Positions 18,501 through 26,539 of a DNA stretch of 64,000 nucleotides are shown here, piece by piece (within the stretch, counting starts at the first letter, position 1; each line of letters opens with the position of its first letter). Source of the DNA: Dyadobacter crusticola DSM 16708 (lineage in GTDB: Bacteria > Bacteroidota > Bacteroidia > Cytophagales > Spirosomataceae). The translations under genes were made by a program, and so were the position numbers. Under the pieces are notes generated by a model. That model was given only the letters and a program-made list of their open reading frames with translations. It was not told where the DNA came from and did not search any database. The stretch covers positions 124,001-188,000 of the forward strand of contig NZ_JNJB01000006.1 in assembly GCF_000701505.1 (NCBI RefSeq), written 5' to 3'.

Positions 18501-19718
18501 ATGCTCCCACACCTCTTCCGCACAGAGTATCGCAACATTGTTGGGGTGCTTTGTTATTTGTTTGGGATTGAGCATGTTGAAATTGCGGAGGATATTGTGA
18601 GTGACACATTTCTGGCAGCTACTGAGCACTGGAGTATTCATGGTGTTCCCGATAATCCTACGGGCTGGCTTTATGCAGTTGCGAAGAACAAGACCAAAAA
18701 TTATCTCAAACGAAATAGCTTGTTCGAGAAAAAGCTGGCGCCCGAAATCAGGTATACCACCGAAATTTCAGAAGAGATCGATATAGATCTTTCGGGTAAG
18801 AACATCTCAGACAGCCAGCTGGCGATGATCTTTGCGGTTTGTAACCCGGTTATTTCCACAGAATCGCAGGTCTCGCTCGCATTGAGCCTGCTCTGCGGTT
18901 TCGGCGTGCAGGAAATAGCAGATGCTTTTTTGACGAACAAAACAGTGGTGTACAAGAGGCTCAACCGCGCCAAGGAGAAGCTGAAAGAGGCCCGGATCCG
19001 CATTGAACAGCCTACTTTGTCAGAGATCAACAGTCGCCTTGATCCGGTACTCAAGACTTTGTACCTGCTATTTTCGGAAGGTTATTATTCGGAAAGTCAG
19101 GATACCGTGCTCCGGAAGGATCTGTGTACCGAGGCAATGCGGCTTGTCTCGCTGCTGCTCAGTAGCCCCGTTACTAACAAGCCTGCTGTCAATGCGCTGC
19201 TGTCGCTCATGTGTTTCCATGCATCCCGCTTCGATGCGCGTGTCGGGGATAATGGTGAAATGATTTTGTACGAAGATCAGGACGAGACACTTTGGGATCA
19301 GGAGCTGATCAGTCTGGGGACGGATTTTCTGATCAAAGCGTCGACGGGAGATGAAGTATCCAGGTATCATCTGGAAGCCGGAATTGCATTTTGGCATACT
19401 CAAAAAGAAGATACGACCCGGAAATGGGAGAGTATCCTGGAACTTTACAATAACTTGCTGATACTCGAATATTCGCCCGTAGCTGCATTAAACCGTACAT
19501 TTGCAGTCTCGAAAGCAAGAAGCAAGGAGCAGGCGATCGCGGAGGCAGAAAAGCTTGGGCTCACTGGCAGCCACTTCTACTATTCTCTCCTCGGGCATCT
19601 TTACACGGATCTGGATAACAGCAAAGCTCTGGCCCATTTTCAAAAGGCACTCGAACTGGTCGCTTCCAATGCAGACCGCGAGGTGATTAGAAAGAATATG
19701 ACAAAACTGACGAAATAG
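18501..19718 (+). CDS. ECF42-type RNA polymerase sigma factor with TPR-like C-terminal extension
   Basis: A 405-residue sigma-70 family protein. Region 2 is at about residues 5-75 (YRNIVGVLCYLFGIEHVEIA, DIVSDTFLAATEHW, DNPTGWLYAVAKNKTKNYLK) and region 4 at about 110-165 (LALSLLCGFGVQEIADAFLT, VVYKRLNRAKEKLKEARI). A long helical extension of about 220 residues (190-405) ends in TPR-like ALAHFQKALELVASNADREV. This length, the extension and the YCII/DGPF neighbour match group ECF42, which has no anti-sigma factor; the C-terminal extension is thought to be needed for activity. It starts at the ATG directly after a short-repeat tract, and the GNAT gene follows two bases after its stop. Confidence 0.9.
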   Translation: MLPHLFRTEYRNIVGVLCYLFGIEHVEIAEDIVSDTFLAATEHWSIHGVPDNPTGWLYAVAKNKTKNYLKRNSLFEKKLAPEIRYTTEISEEIDIDLSGKNISDSQLAMIFAVCNPVISTESQVSLALSLLCGFGVQEIADAFLTNKTVVYKRLNRAKEKLKEARIRIEQPTLSEINSRLDPVLKTLYLLFSEGYYSESQDTVLRKDLCTEAMRLVSLLLSSPVTNKPAVNALLSLMCFHASRFDARVGDNGEMILYEDQDETLWDQELISLGTDFLIKASTGDEVSRYHLEAGIAFWHTQKEDTTRKWESILELYNNLLILEYSPVAALNRTFAVSKARSKEQAIAEAEKLGLTGSHFYYSLLGHLYTDLDNSKALAHFQKALELVASNADREVIRKNMTKLTK

Positions 19719-19720
19719 AA

Positions 19721-20218
19721 ATGGTACGTCTGGAATCTGAAAGGTTGACTTACAAAAAATTCACACCTGCGGACTTTGATGATTATTTCCGGCTGGTTTC
19801 CCGCCAGGATGTAATGGCGTACATCACAGGCGCCGGGCTGGATGAGGACCTGGCAAAAGCGCGTTTTCAGGTGGCACTGGATGCAGATTGCGGCCTGGAC
19901 GAGTTTGGCTTTCTGGCGGTGGCTGAAAAGAATGGCGCTGCATTTGTAGGATTAGCCAAGATTGTCCCGTTTGAATCAAACCTGACAGAGGTCGGATACG
20001 CATTGTTTCCCGAATTCTGGGGAAAAGGTTATGCTTCGGAAATTACGCGCACCATGATTGATTATGCAACGGAACTAGGGACCGTGCGGGAATTGATCGC
20101 GATTGTAAGTCCGGAGAATGCGTCTTCGATCAGGGTACTTACCAAACAAAACTTCGAGTTTTTCCGAGAGCTGTCCCAGTCTTCGGGTACCCGCCACGAT
20201 TATATTCTTCGGATTTGA
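19721..20218 (+). CDS. GNAT family N-acetyltransferase (RimJ/RimL-like)
   Basis: A 165-residue acetyltransferase. It begins with the RimJ/RimL-type LESERLTYKKFTPADFDDYF; the acetyl-CoA-binding motif A is EVGYALFPEFWGKGYASEIT (Q/R-x-x-G-x-G/A in the form GKGYAS), and NASSIRVLTKQNFEFFREL provides motif B. Such enzymes acetylate protein N-termini or small amines; the substrate is not predictable. It starts two bases after the ECF42 gene and is probably co-transcribed with it, ending at the bidirectional terminator at 20242. Confidence 0.88.
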   Translation: MVRLESERLTYKKFTPADFDDYFRLVSRQDVMAYITGAGLDEDLAKARFQVALDADCGLDEFGFLAVAEKNGAAFVGLAKIVPFESNLTEVGYALFPEFWGKGYASEITRTMIDYATELGTVRELIAIVSPENASSIRVLTKQNFEFFRELSQSSGTRHDYILRI

Positions 20219-20241
20219 ATTGAATGGATTTCATCAAAAAG

Positions 20242-20278
20242 AATGCTCCGGAAAGACAGTCTGCGCTTCCGGAGCATT
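20242..20278. terminator. Bidirectional terminator between GNAT and nitrilase genes
   Basis: A perfect 12-bp stem (AATGCTCCGGAA / TTCCGGAGCATT) with a 13-base loop is flanked by A's on the left and T's on the right, so it can terminate both convergent genes. Confidence 0.8.
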
Positions 20279-20284
20279 TTCATT

Positions 20285-21226
20285 TTACAGCCAAACCACC
20301 TTCTGCTCGGAAACGTGAGACTGTCCGATAACGTCCGCATAGAGCTCCGGACGGCGTGCTTTCAGGTAGCGGGAGCCGCCGGCTTGGTCGAGTTTTTCGG
20401 GTGTCAATGTTGCAATGGCGATCGCGTCGTCAAGCTCGCGGCATTCGGCAATAATGTCGCCAAATGGATCTAGGATCATGGAGCAACCATTTTTCAGCTG
20501 GTCATCGTCCATTCCGATCGGGTTGGAGAACACAGCATAGATCGCATTGTCGTAAGCACGGGCAGGCAACCATTTCATAAGCCACGCCCTGCCTTTCAGA
20601 CTGTCAAATTCCTGACGCAGCGAGGTAGGATCGGCGGCGCGGTTGTGCCACAAAGCCGGATCTACGAAGCCCGCGCCCGGACGCGTCGAAGGCGTACACA
20701 TCGTCACATGCGGCATAAAGATGATATCTGCCCCGAGCAATTTGGTAGCGCGCACATTTTCAATCACATTATTGTCATAGCAGATCAAAATGCCGCATTT
20801 CCAACCTAATAAGTCGAACACAACATATTCATTTCCAGGTGTCAGGTGCGAATTGATGAATGGATGAAGTTTGCGGAACTTAGCCACCAGCCCATTCTGG
20901 TCCACACACACGTAGGCTTTAAACAGATTTCCTTCTTCGTCCTTTTCAAACAATCCCGCAAGCACTGCGATGTTGTTGTCGCGGGCAATGGACGTGAGCT
21001 CGGTAATACTCGGGCCGTCAGGAATCGGTTCAGAAAGTTCCAGCATCTGCTCCCGCGAGAGCTTCCGAGCGAAAGTGTAGCCCGTAACGGAGCATTCATG
21101 AAAAGCAATGGCGTTTGCGCCTTTTTCGGCAGCTTGCTGCGACAGCTTGCGGATCACACCCAGGTTATAGGCTTTGTCGCCGCTCTTGTTTTCAAACTGG
21201 GCAGTCGCAATTTTAATAGGTTCCAT
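20285..21226 (-). CDS. Carbon-nitrogen hydrolase (nitrilase superfamily)
   Basis: A 313-residue amidase/nitrilase-fold enzyme. The catalytic triad is visible: Glu44 in AIAFHECSVTGY, Lys119 in AKFRKLHPF and Cys149 in GILICYDNNVIEN; Glu133 in TPGNEYVVFD is the usual fourth acidic residue. The MEPIKIATAQ start at 21226 is preferred: 20 extra residues from 21286 would precede the conserved IATAQF strand and look non-homologous, and a -7 box sits at 21260-21267. These cytoplasmic enzymes hydrolyse amides, nitriles or carbamoyl groups; the substrate is unknown. Confidence 0.9.
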   Translation of the reverse strand: MEPIKIATAQFENKSGDKAYNLGVIRKLSQQAAEKGANAIAFHECSVTGYTFARKLSREQMLELSEPIPDGPSITELTSIARDNNIAVLAGLFEKDEEGNLFKAYVCVDQNGLVAKFRKLHPFINSHLTPGNEYVVFDLLGWKCGILICYDNNVIENVRATKLLGADIIFMPHVTMCTPSTRPGAGFVDPALWHNRAADPTSLRQEFDSLKGRAWLMKWLPARAYDNAIYAVFSNPIGMDDDQLKNGCSMILDPFGDIIAECRELDDAIAIATLTPEKLDQAGGSRYLKARRPELYADVIGQSHVSEQKVVWL

Positions 21227-21259
21227 ACTCGATGATCGTGAAAGTCGAAAATGTGAGCA

Positions 21260-21267
21260 CAAAAATA
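21260..21267 (-). promoter_or_regulatory. Candidate -7 box for the nitrilase-family gene
   Basis: The minus strand reads TATTTTTG, an exact TAnnTTTG. A start of transcription near 21253 would give a leader of about 27 bases. The nearest minus-strand TTTG (21295-21298) is 27 bases away, longer than usual. Confidence 0.33.
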
Positions 21268-21286
21268 AGCAGGTGGCCCGCAGCAC

Positions 21287-21739
21287 GCATCATGCAAAGA
21301 GGAAAAGTAAGGCCGGAGTCGCACGGTAATGAGCAAGCGGCGCATTTGCCCGCCTGCTTCGCAACGGGAATTTAACAGAATGATAATCTAATATCATCCT
21401 TTGGCCGTAAATGTTGGGGTACGTATTAGTTTTCCTGCAAACAAGCGTAAAAAATGCTTAAGCGGACAGATTTCATGGAACTTCTTCGGGAATGACCATG
21501 TACCTATTTAAGTACTATTGTGTGTGTGATGTGAATCTGGGGCTCAAAGGCCGGAGATACAGCCTTCACACATACGCTGCATGAACTCATGAATGTGCAG
21601 GTAGTGGGGCCGGTCTTGTAGAAAAATCGATTTGCTAACAAAAACTAGTGATAAACATCAATGACACGCGTATGGTAACGGGACTACTTTCGTCGAACTG
21701 GTCTTACACCTCGGCACGGATGTTGAGTAGTGGTTATTT
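21287..21739. other. Gene-free stretch between divergent genes
   Basis: About 450 bases with no credible coding frame, tRNA-like fold or repeat. It must contain the promoter of the response regulator at 21740, but no TAnnTTTG box was found within the last 100 bases. Confidence 0.6.
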
Positions 21740-22408
21740 ATGATTGACAAAGTGGAAATTTTGATTTTTGAAGATCACCCGGTGACAGCCAGGGGATTAA
21801 AGGCTTTTCTGGAAAAAAGCCTGAGTACAGACAAACCCGCCACAGCAGAAATATGGTATCCAGGTCAAAAGCCGGCACGGCAGGCGCCTGCGGATATCTT
21901 TATCCTTTCCGTTAATCCGCGATCTGCGTTCCCGGGAATTTTTGATAAGCTACAAAAAGAATATTTCATTGACCCGAAACAGCTGGTCGTTTTTTGCGAC
22001 AGTTCAGAGTTTCGCACGGGACTTGAATATCTATATAAAGGCGCAGCAGGCTTCGTTTTCAAAGAAACCAACCTTTTAGAGCTGGTACGGTGTGTGGAGA
22101 CCGTTTCAAGCGGACAGCCGTATATCTGCCAGGAAGCCGTACAAAAAATACTGTGGCACTTTATGCCCGGTTCAGATATAACCTTAAACCTGAAATCCGA
22201 AGAATTCCCGCTGACTGCCAAGGAGTTTGAGATCGCGAGGGAATTGTCCCGGGGGCTCCGGGTAACCGAGATCGCACGCCGCTTCAACATCACGCCGGGG
22301 CGGGTAAGTATCTGTAAATCTTCCATTTTTCGGAAACTCAACATCAAAGATCACCGTGAGCTGTCGGCCAGGCTCTTCGAACTTTCGGCAAACCGGAAGG
22401 TCGTGTAG
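21740..22408 (+). CDS. NarL/FixJ-type response regulator lacking the phospho-acceptor Asp
   Basis: A 222-residue protein with a receiver-like domain (1-125) and a LuxR-type HTH (about 155-215: FPLTAKEFEIARELSRGLRV, EIARRFNITPGRVSICKSSI, RKLNIKDHRELSARLF). The acidic pair Glu11-Asp12 and the conserved Lys in GFVFKETN are kept, but in PADIFILSVNPRS the position expected to hold the phosphorylated Asp is Ser57. It is therefore likely to work independently of phosphorylation or as a pseudo-receiver. No histidine kinase is adjacent. It converges with the SemiSWEET gene eight bases downstream. Target genes are unknown. Confidence 0.88.
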   Translation: MIDKVEILIFEDHPVTARGLKAFLEKSLSTDKPATAEIWYPGQKPARQAPADIFILSVNPRSAFPGIFDKLQKEYFIDPKQLVVFCDSSEFRTGLEYLYKGAAGFVFKETNLLELVRCVETVSSGQPYICQEAVQKILWHFMPGSDITLNLKSEEFPLTAKEFEIARELSRGLRVTEIARRFNITPGRVSICKSSIFRKLNIKDHRELSARLFELSANRKVV

Positions 22409-22416
22409 GCTCTTTC

Positions 22417-22683
22417 TCATTTTTCCGCATCCTTGTACTTGTATTTCAGGAACAGCATGATCACGTTCAGGATGATCGTAAATGCATTGGTAGCGATAAT
22501 GGGGATATCCTTTTTGTCCGCCCCGTAGTAGATCCACAATGCATTACCAGTGAGCATCACAATGAACATCATGGTCGAGACTTCATTCGCCTTTTTCTTT
22601 TTGATGGTCGTGATCAGCTGCGGCAGTACCGCAGAGGAAGTGCATATCCCCGCTACTAATCCAAGTATTTCAATAAAATCCAT
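22417..22683 (-). CDS. SemiSWEET family sugar transporter
   Basis: An 88-residue, three-helix membrane protein of the SemiSWEET/PQ-loop family. The first helix contains the conserved Pro-Gln pair in SSAVLPQLITTIKKKKANEV; the second is MMFIVMLTGNALWIYYG with the conserved Asn and Trp; the third is IIATNAFTIILNVIMLFLKY. Two subunits form a sugar pore, commonly for glucose or sucrose. The start MDFIEILGL at 22683 is used, since 19 upstream residues lack family similarity. Last gene of the HPP-ClC-SemiSWEET minus-strand cluster, 82 bases after ClC. Confidence 0.88.
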   Translation of the reverse strand: MDFIEILGLVAGICTSSAVLPQLITTIKKKKANEVSTMMFIVMLTGNALWIYYGADKKDIPIIATNAFTIILNVIMLFLKYKYKDAEK

Positions 22684-22765
22684 TTCCTGTCGCTGTTTGG
22701 TTGGCGCAGGTTTAGATAAAAATTGTGCCGTGGAGCGCAAATCCTTGCTGAATGGGCCTCAAAAA

Positions 22766-24085
22766 TTACTTGCTGATGTTTAGTCCGGGCTGGTAAGTGT
22801 ATACAGAGTAGGGGAGCAAACGCGCCGCGACCCAGCGTGCGACCAGGCAAGCCACTACGATCGGGACGAACAGTACATAGCTTTCCGAAATGGCGCAGGC
22901 CAGGAAAATGGCGGTAAAAGGTGCGTGAATGCTGCCGCTAAGTACTGCCGCCATTCCGATTACTACAAAATTGACAGGGATCAAGCCGAGCCCGAAATAG
23001 TGGTTCAATGCATTGCAGACCAGCAGTCCCAGGAATGCGCCTATGAACAGGCTTGGGGCGAAAACGCCACCATCGCCGCCGGCGCCCAATGTGACCGAAG
23101 TGGCCACCGGTTTTAGCAGCAGCACGATCAGCAGTGGTAATAAGAATGCAAGCGAGCTTTGGGGCGCGGCAGCAAGCGCGTGTTTTATTCCCGAATATCC
23201 TTCGCCGTAAAGGCTCGGAAAAAGGAAAATAAGGGTGGAAATCACCAGCGAGCCGAGCACGATCCGCAGCATATCGTGCTGGATGGAGGCAAAAAGCTTT
23301 TTGCCCAGAAGTACGCATTTGGTCAGGTAGGCTGCGCTGAATCCCGCCAGTACGGCCAGCAGCAGCATATAAGGTATTGCCTTCAATTGCCAGCCGCTGA
23401 TCTTGAAATCAAACAGCGGCTTGTAAAACCAGAAGTGCGTCAGCAGCCAGGCTGTGAGTATTGCGGTGGCCACGCTCACGTGGTGCAGCTTGCTTCTTCT
23501 TTTTGTAAAAACTTCGTATGCAAACAGAAAACCTGCGAATGGCGCATTGAAAAGGGCAGTTAGCCCCGCTGCCAGCCCGGCGCAGATCAGGTCAGTTCGG
23601 TACTTTTTCAGAAAGCCCGCTTTTCTGGAAGACAATGCGCCGATCGCCGCTGTGGACACTACTGTGGACACTTCAATTCCGGTAGACCCGCCAAAGATAA
23701 CCGTGAGAAATCCATTGAAATAATGGGACGGGATCTTGTAAGCCGGCAACATGTGCGCATCCTTGTTGATCGTGTCCATTACTTCTTTAATACCCTTGTT
23801 GGTTTTGTTACGAAACAAAAACCGCCGCAGTACATAGATCATCGCCAGGCCAGCAAAAGGCAGGACCAGGATCAGCGCTTTGTTGTGGACAATGCTTTCG
23901 AGGAAAAGTTCTTCGTAGTGTTCTGTGATTACTTTCAGGGTGTCGGCAACGAGCGCGGACAGCAGGCCGGTTACTGCGGCTGCGAGGATAACTGCGGATA
24001 CGCGGCGGACTTTCTTGTTTTGGTATGCACTTAGTTTCATAGCAGGGATGGTCACCGGTACCTCCGTTTCCAGATTTTGTACCAA
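22766..24085 (-). CDS. ClC family chloride channel/transporter
   Basis: A 439-residue inner-membrane protein with the ClC helix pattern. The gating-glutamate region reads FGGSTGIEVSTVVSTAAIG: the Glu is kept, but the canonical GREGP is GIEVS. The anion-binding loop GAGGDGGVFAPSLFIGAFLG is canonical (GxFxP), and LYGEGYSGI is also present. The GSGIP-like loop is degenerate (TNKGIKEVMDT). ClC proteins act as anion channels or chloride/proton exchangers; the retained Glu fits an exchanger. The start overlaps the end of the HPP gene by 34 bases, indicating coupled translation. Confidence 0.9.
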   Translation of the reverse strand: MVQNLETEVPVTIPAMKLSAYQNKKVRRVSAVILAAAVTGLLSALVADTLKVITEHYEELFLESIVHNKALILVLPFAGLAMIYVLRRFLFRNKTNKGIKEVMDTINKDAHMLPAYKIPSHYFNGFLTVIFGGSTGIEVSTVVSTAAIGALSSRKAGFLKKYRTDLICAGLAAGLTALFNAPFAGFLFAYEVFTKRRSKLHHVSVATAILTAWLLTHFWFYKPLFDFKISGWQLKAIPYMLLLAVLAGFSAAYLTKCVLLGKKLFASIQHDMLRIVLGSLVISTLIFLFPSLYGEGYSGIKHALAAAPQSSLAFLLPLLIVLLLKPVATSVTLGAGGDGGVFAPSLFIGAFLGLLVCNALNHYFGLGLIPVNFVVIGMAAVLSGSIHAPFTAIFLACAISESYVLFVPIVVACLVARWVAARLLPYSVYTYQPGLNISK

Positions 24086-24609
24086 TGTTTGTTTTTGGGA
24101 TAATGGCGGTTCGGTGCCATATTATTGACAAAAATGGCCACCAGCAGCAGGATCAGCACACCCGTAAGAACCGGGCTGAGGACATATTTATAGCCAAGTG
24201 CCGTAATTTTTTCTGAGCCAATGTTCGCGATTAATGCAGTAGCTCCGCCGGGCGGGTGCAATGTGCGGGTAATCTGCATGAACACAATCGAGATCGATAC
24301 TGCGAATGCAGACGCCAGCCAGATGTTTCCCGGAATCAGCTTGTGCACCGTAACACCCACCAATGCACAGATCAGGTGGCCGCCGATCACATTTCGAGGC
24401 TGTGCGAGCGGACTGTTGACAATGCCGTAAATCAAAACAGAGGACGCACCGAAGGAGCCGATCAGGAACACGCTGTCGGAAGCGGTAAACATATTATTGT
24501 TGAAAAAACCGATCAGCGCGATACCGCTGAAAGATCCCAGAAATGTCCAGAAATGGTCTTTGAAATCGACCAGGGTTTCCTTATAAATCACATAACGCGC
24601 CATGCGCAT
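24052..24609 (-). CDS. HPP family integral membrane protein
   Basis: A 185-residue membrane protein of the HPP family, named for the His-Pro-Pro found here in ITRTLHPPGGATALIANIGS. Other segments are FWTFLGSFSGIALIGFF, VFLIGSFGASSVLIYGIVNS and PRNVIGGHLICALVGVTVHK, giving four helices and a short basic tail. Plant and cyanobacterial members transport nitrite; the bacterial substrate is not settled. The ATG at 24609 (MRMARYVIYKETLVDF) is used because the -7 box at 24655-24662 would place transcription start downstream of the alternative ATG at 24735. A TTG a few codons before 24609 remains possible. First gene of the transport cluster. Confidence 0.85.
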   Translation of the reverse strand: MRMARYVIYKETLVDFKDHFWTFLGSFSGIALIGFFNNNMFTASDSVFLIGSFGASSVLIYGIVNSPLAQPRNVIGGHLICALVGVTVHKLIPGNIWLASAFAVSISIVFMQITRTLHPPGGATALIANIGSEKITALGYKYVLSPVLTGVLILLLVAIFVNNMAPNRHYPKNKHWYKIWKRRYR

Positions 24610-24654
24610 GTGCTTTCTTAAATGCTTTCTCAATGTTGGTTCGTGATTGAACTG

Positions 24655-24662
24655 CAAAATTA
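24655..24662 (-). promoter_or_regulatory. Candidate -7 box for the HPP-ClC-SemiSWEET operon
   Basis: The minus strand reads TAATTTTG, an exact TAnnTTTG. Transcription would start near 24648, about 40 bases before the chosen HPP start. A -33 TTTG is not obvious. Confidence 0.38.
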
Positions 24663-24890
24663 TAATGTTAATGTGAACTATACGGTTCCCTGCGGCCAGG
24701 AAAATCTCCCCGGCAACGCTATTCTCGGCATACACTAATCATTGCTGTGTGATTATGGAAAAACGTTACCTGCTGTTTTTATTGAGGTAAAGCGCTGACC
24801 GCCCGGCCAGTGCAGAAGATTCAGTACTTCATTGGAGTAATCCGGTAAGCGGTTGGTCTTTCCTTTTTGGAACTATGAACCTGGATTCTG

Positions 24891-25529
24891 ATGAGTAATG
24901 AAAAATTAGTTTGCGGCGGAGAGCTGGAAAACGAAGCTGATTTCAGCGGAGAGCGCCGCTTTTTTCTCAAACAATCTGTCGCAATAGCCGGGCTCTCGTT
25001 CCTGCCTGTGCCTTTTGCAGCTGCTGAGGGTGCACCTGAAGTTTTTGAAAATACAGAAACAATCCAAATGTCCCTTACTGTCAATGGTACCAAGCACCGG
25101 CTCGCCATTGATCCGAGAACTACTTTGCTGGACTTACTGCGCGAGCAGCTTGCATTGACCGGCACGAAAAAAGGCTGCGACTTCGGACAATGTGGCGCGT
25201 GTACCGTGCATGTAGACGGACAAAGAACACTTGCTTGCCTGTCTTTCGCAATTATGCAGCAGGGCAAAAAGGTACATACCATTGAAAGTCTGGCTAAAAA
25301 TGGCACGCTGCACCCATTACAGCAGGCTTTTATCAAACACGATGGTTTTCAATGCGGGTACTGCACGCCCGGACAGATTATGTCGGGTGTGAGCTGCATT
25401 CGTGAGGGAAAGGCGGACAATGCAGCAGATATTCAAGAATACATGAGCGGAAACCTCTGCCGCTGCGGTGCTTATCCCAACATTGTGAACGCAATTATGG
25501 AGGTCAATAAAAGCAGCAAGCAGGTATGA
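24891..25529 (+). CDS. paoA: Aldehyde oxidoreductase small subunit, two [2Fe-2S] clusters, Tat-exported
   Basis: A 212-residue xanthine-oxidase-family iron-sulfur subunit (PaoA/YagT type). A twin-arginine signal is visible: RRFFLKQSVAIAGLSF at about residues 22-37, followed by AAA. The plant-type cluster ligands are in CDFGQCGACTVHVDGQRTLAC, and the second cluster in QCGYCTPGQIMSGVSC with NLCRCGAYPNI. The subunit passes electrons from the molybdenum site to FAD. The signal implies periplasmic export of the assembled complex, as for E. coli PaoABC. The stop overlaps the next start by four bases (ATGA). Confidence 0.92.
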   Translation: MSNEKLVCGGELENEADFSGERRFFLKQSVAIAGLSFLPVPFAAAEGAPEVFENTETIQMSLTVNGTKHRLAIDPRTTLLDLLREQLALTGTKKGCDFGQCGACTVHVDGQRTLACLSFAIMQQGKKVHTIESLAKNGTLHPLQQAFIKHDGFQCGYCTPGQIMSGVSCIREGKADNAADIQEYMSGNLCRCGAYPNIVNAIMEVNKSSKQV

Positions 25530-26524
25530 AAGTGTTCCAATATCTGCGTCCCTCGAAAGTTCAGGACGCAATCCGGGCAGTCAGCTCTGATCCGGGAGCC
25601 CGGTTCATCGCAGGTGGTACCAATCTCATTGATCTCATGAAAAGGGGCATTGTTGCGCCCAACAAGCTGGTGGATATCAATCACCTGCCTTTGAAAAGGA
25701 TCAATTATCAGTCAGGTCGCTTGAAAATCGGCGCACTTGCACTGAACAGTGAAGTAGCGGCACATCCGATTGTGCTGGCAAAGCAGCCGCTCCTGGCGCA
25801 GGCTCTCAACGCCGGCGCCTCGGGCCAGCTCCGCAATATGGCGACTGTGGGAGGTAATGCATTGCAACAAACCCGCTGTCCTTATTTCTACGATATTGCA
25901 TTTCCCTGCAACAAACGCCAGCCCGGAAGCGGTTGTGCTGCTGTGGAGGGTATTAACAGGATACACGCGATTTTCGGTGTTGAAAAAGAAACTGCCACGC
26001 AATCGTGCATTGCTGTGCACCCAAGTGATATGAGCGTGGCGCTGGCGGCACTTGATGCAGAGGTGACCATTGCGGGTACAGGCGGTGAGCGGAAAATTCC
26101 ATTTACCAGTCTGCACCGGTTACCGGGCGACCAGCCGGAGCGCAATACCACGCTGGAAAGGAATGAGCTGATTACGGGCATTGAAATACCTGACAATGGT
26201 TTTGGCAAACACGCGCATTACCTCAAAGTACGCGATCGCGCTTCTTTCGCTTTTGCAATCGTGTCGGTTGCGGCTGTTTTAGATATAAAAGATAGCAGGA
26301 TCAATACGGCGCGACTCGTCATGGGCGGTGTGGCGCACAAGCCCTGGCGGCTTTTTGAAGCAGAGCAGCATTTGGTGGGTAAGCCGGTTTCAGAAGCGGA
26401 GTTCCGGCAGGCGGCAGAACTGGGTATGCGCGGTGCCGTCACTTTTGGTCATAACGATTATAAGCTGAAAATGGCGCCAAATGCAGTTGTTCAGGCGCTG
26501 CTTTATGCTGCCGGACTCGAATAA
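25526..26524 (+). CDS. paoB: Aldehyde oxidoreductase FAD-binding medium subunit
   Basis: A 332-residue FAD subunit (PaoB/YagS type). FAD motifs are FIAGGTNLIDLMKRG near residue 30 and QLRNMATVGGNALQQ near residue 105. The extra PaoB-specific [4Fe-4S] insertion is present with four Cys: RCPYFYD, FPCNKR, GSGCAAVEG and SCIAVHPSDM. The C-terminal CO-dehydrogenase flavoprotein domain follows (LRDR-like VRDRASFAFAIVSVAAVL). It starts inside the paoA stop and is followed by the large subunit 15 bases later, consistent with one operon. Confidence 0.92.
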   Translation: MKVFQYLRPSKVQDAIRAVSSDPGARFIAGGTNLIDLMKRGIVAPNKLVDINHLPLKRINYQSGRLKIGALALNSEVAAHPIVLAKQPLLAQALNAGASGQLRNMATVGGNALQQTRCPYFYDIAFPCNKRQPGSGCAAVEGINRIHAIFGVEKETATQSCIAVHPSDMSVALAALDAEVTIAGTGGERKIPFTSLHRLPGDQPERNTTLERNELITGIEIPDNGFGKHAHYLKVRDRASFAFAIVSVAAVLDIKDSRINTARLVMGGVAHKPWRLFEAEQHLVGKPVSEAEFRQAAELGMRGAVTFGHNDYKLKMAPNAVVQALLYAAGLE

Positions 26525-26539
26525 AAAGCACAAACGATC

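Noticed and set aside
21287..21739. Possible tRNA or small RNA gene
   Set aside because: No cloverleaf or clear stem with a terminator could be found in this gap.
23159..23563. 134-codon plus-strand frame inside the ClC gene
   Set aside because: Antisense to conserved ClC helices; no independent evidence for a gene.
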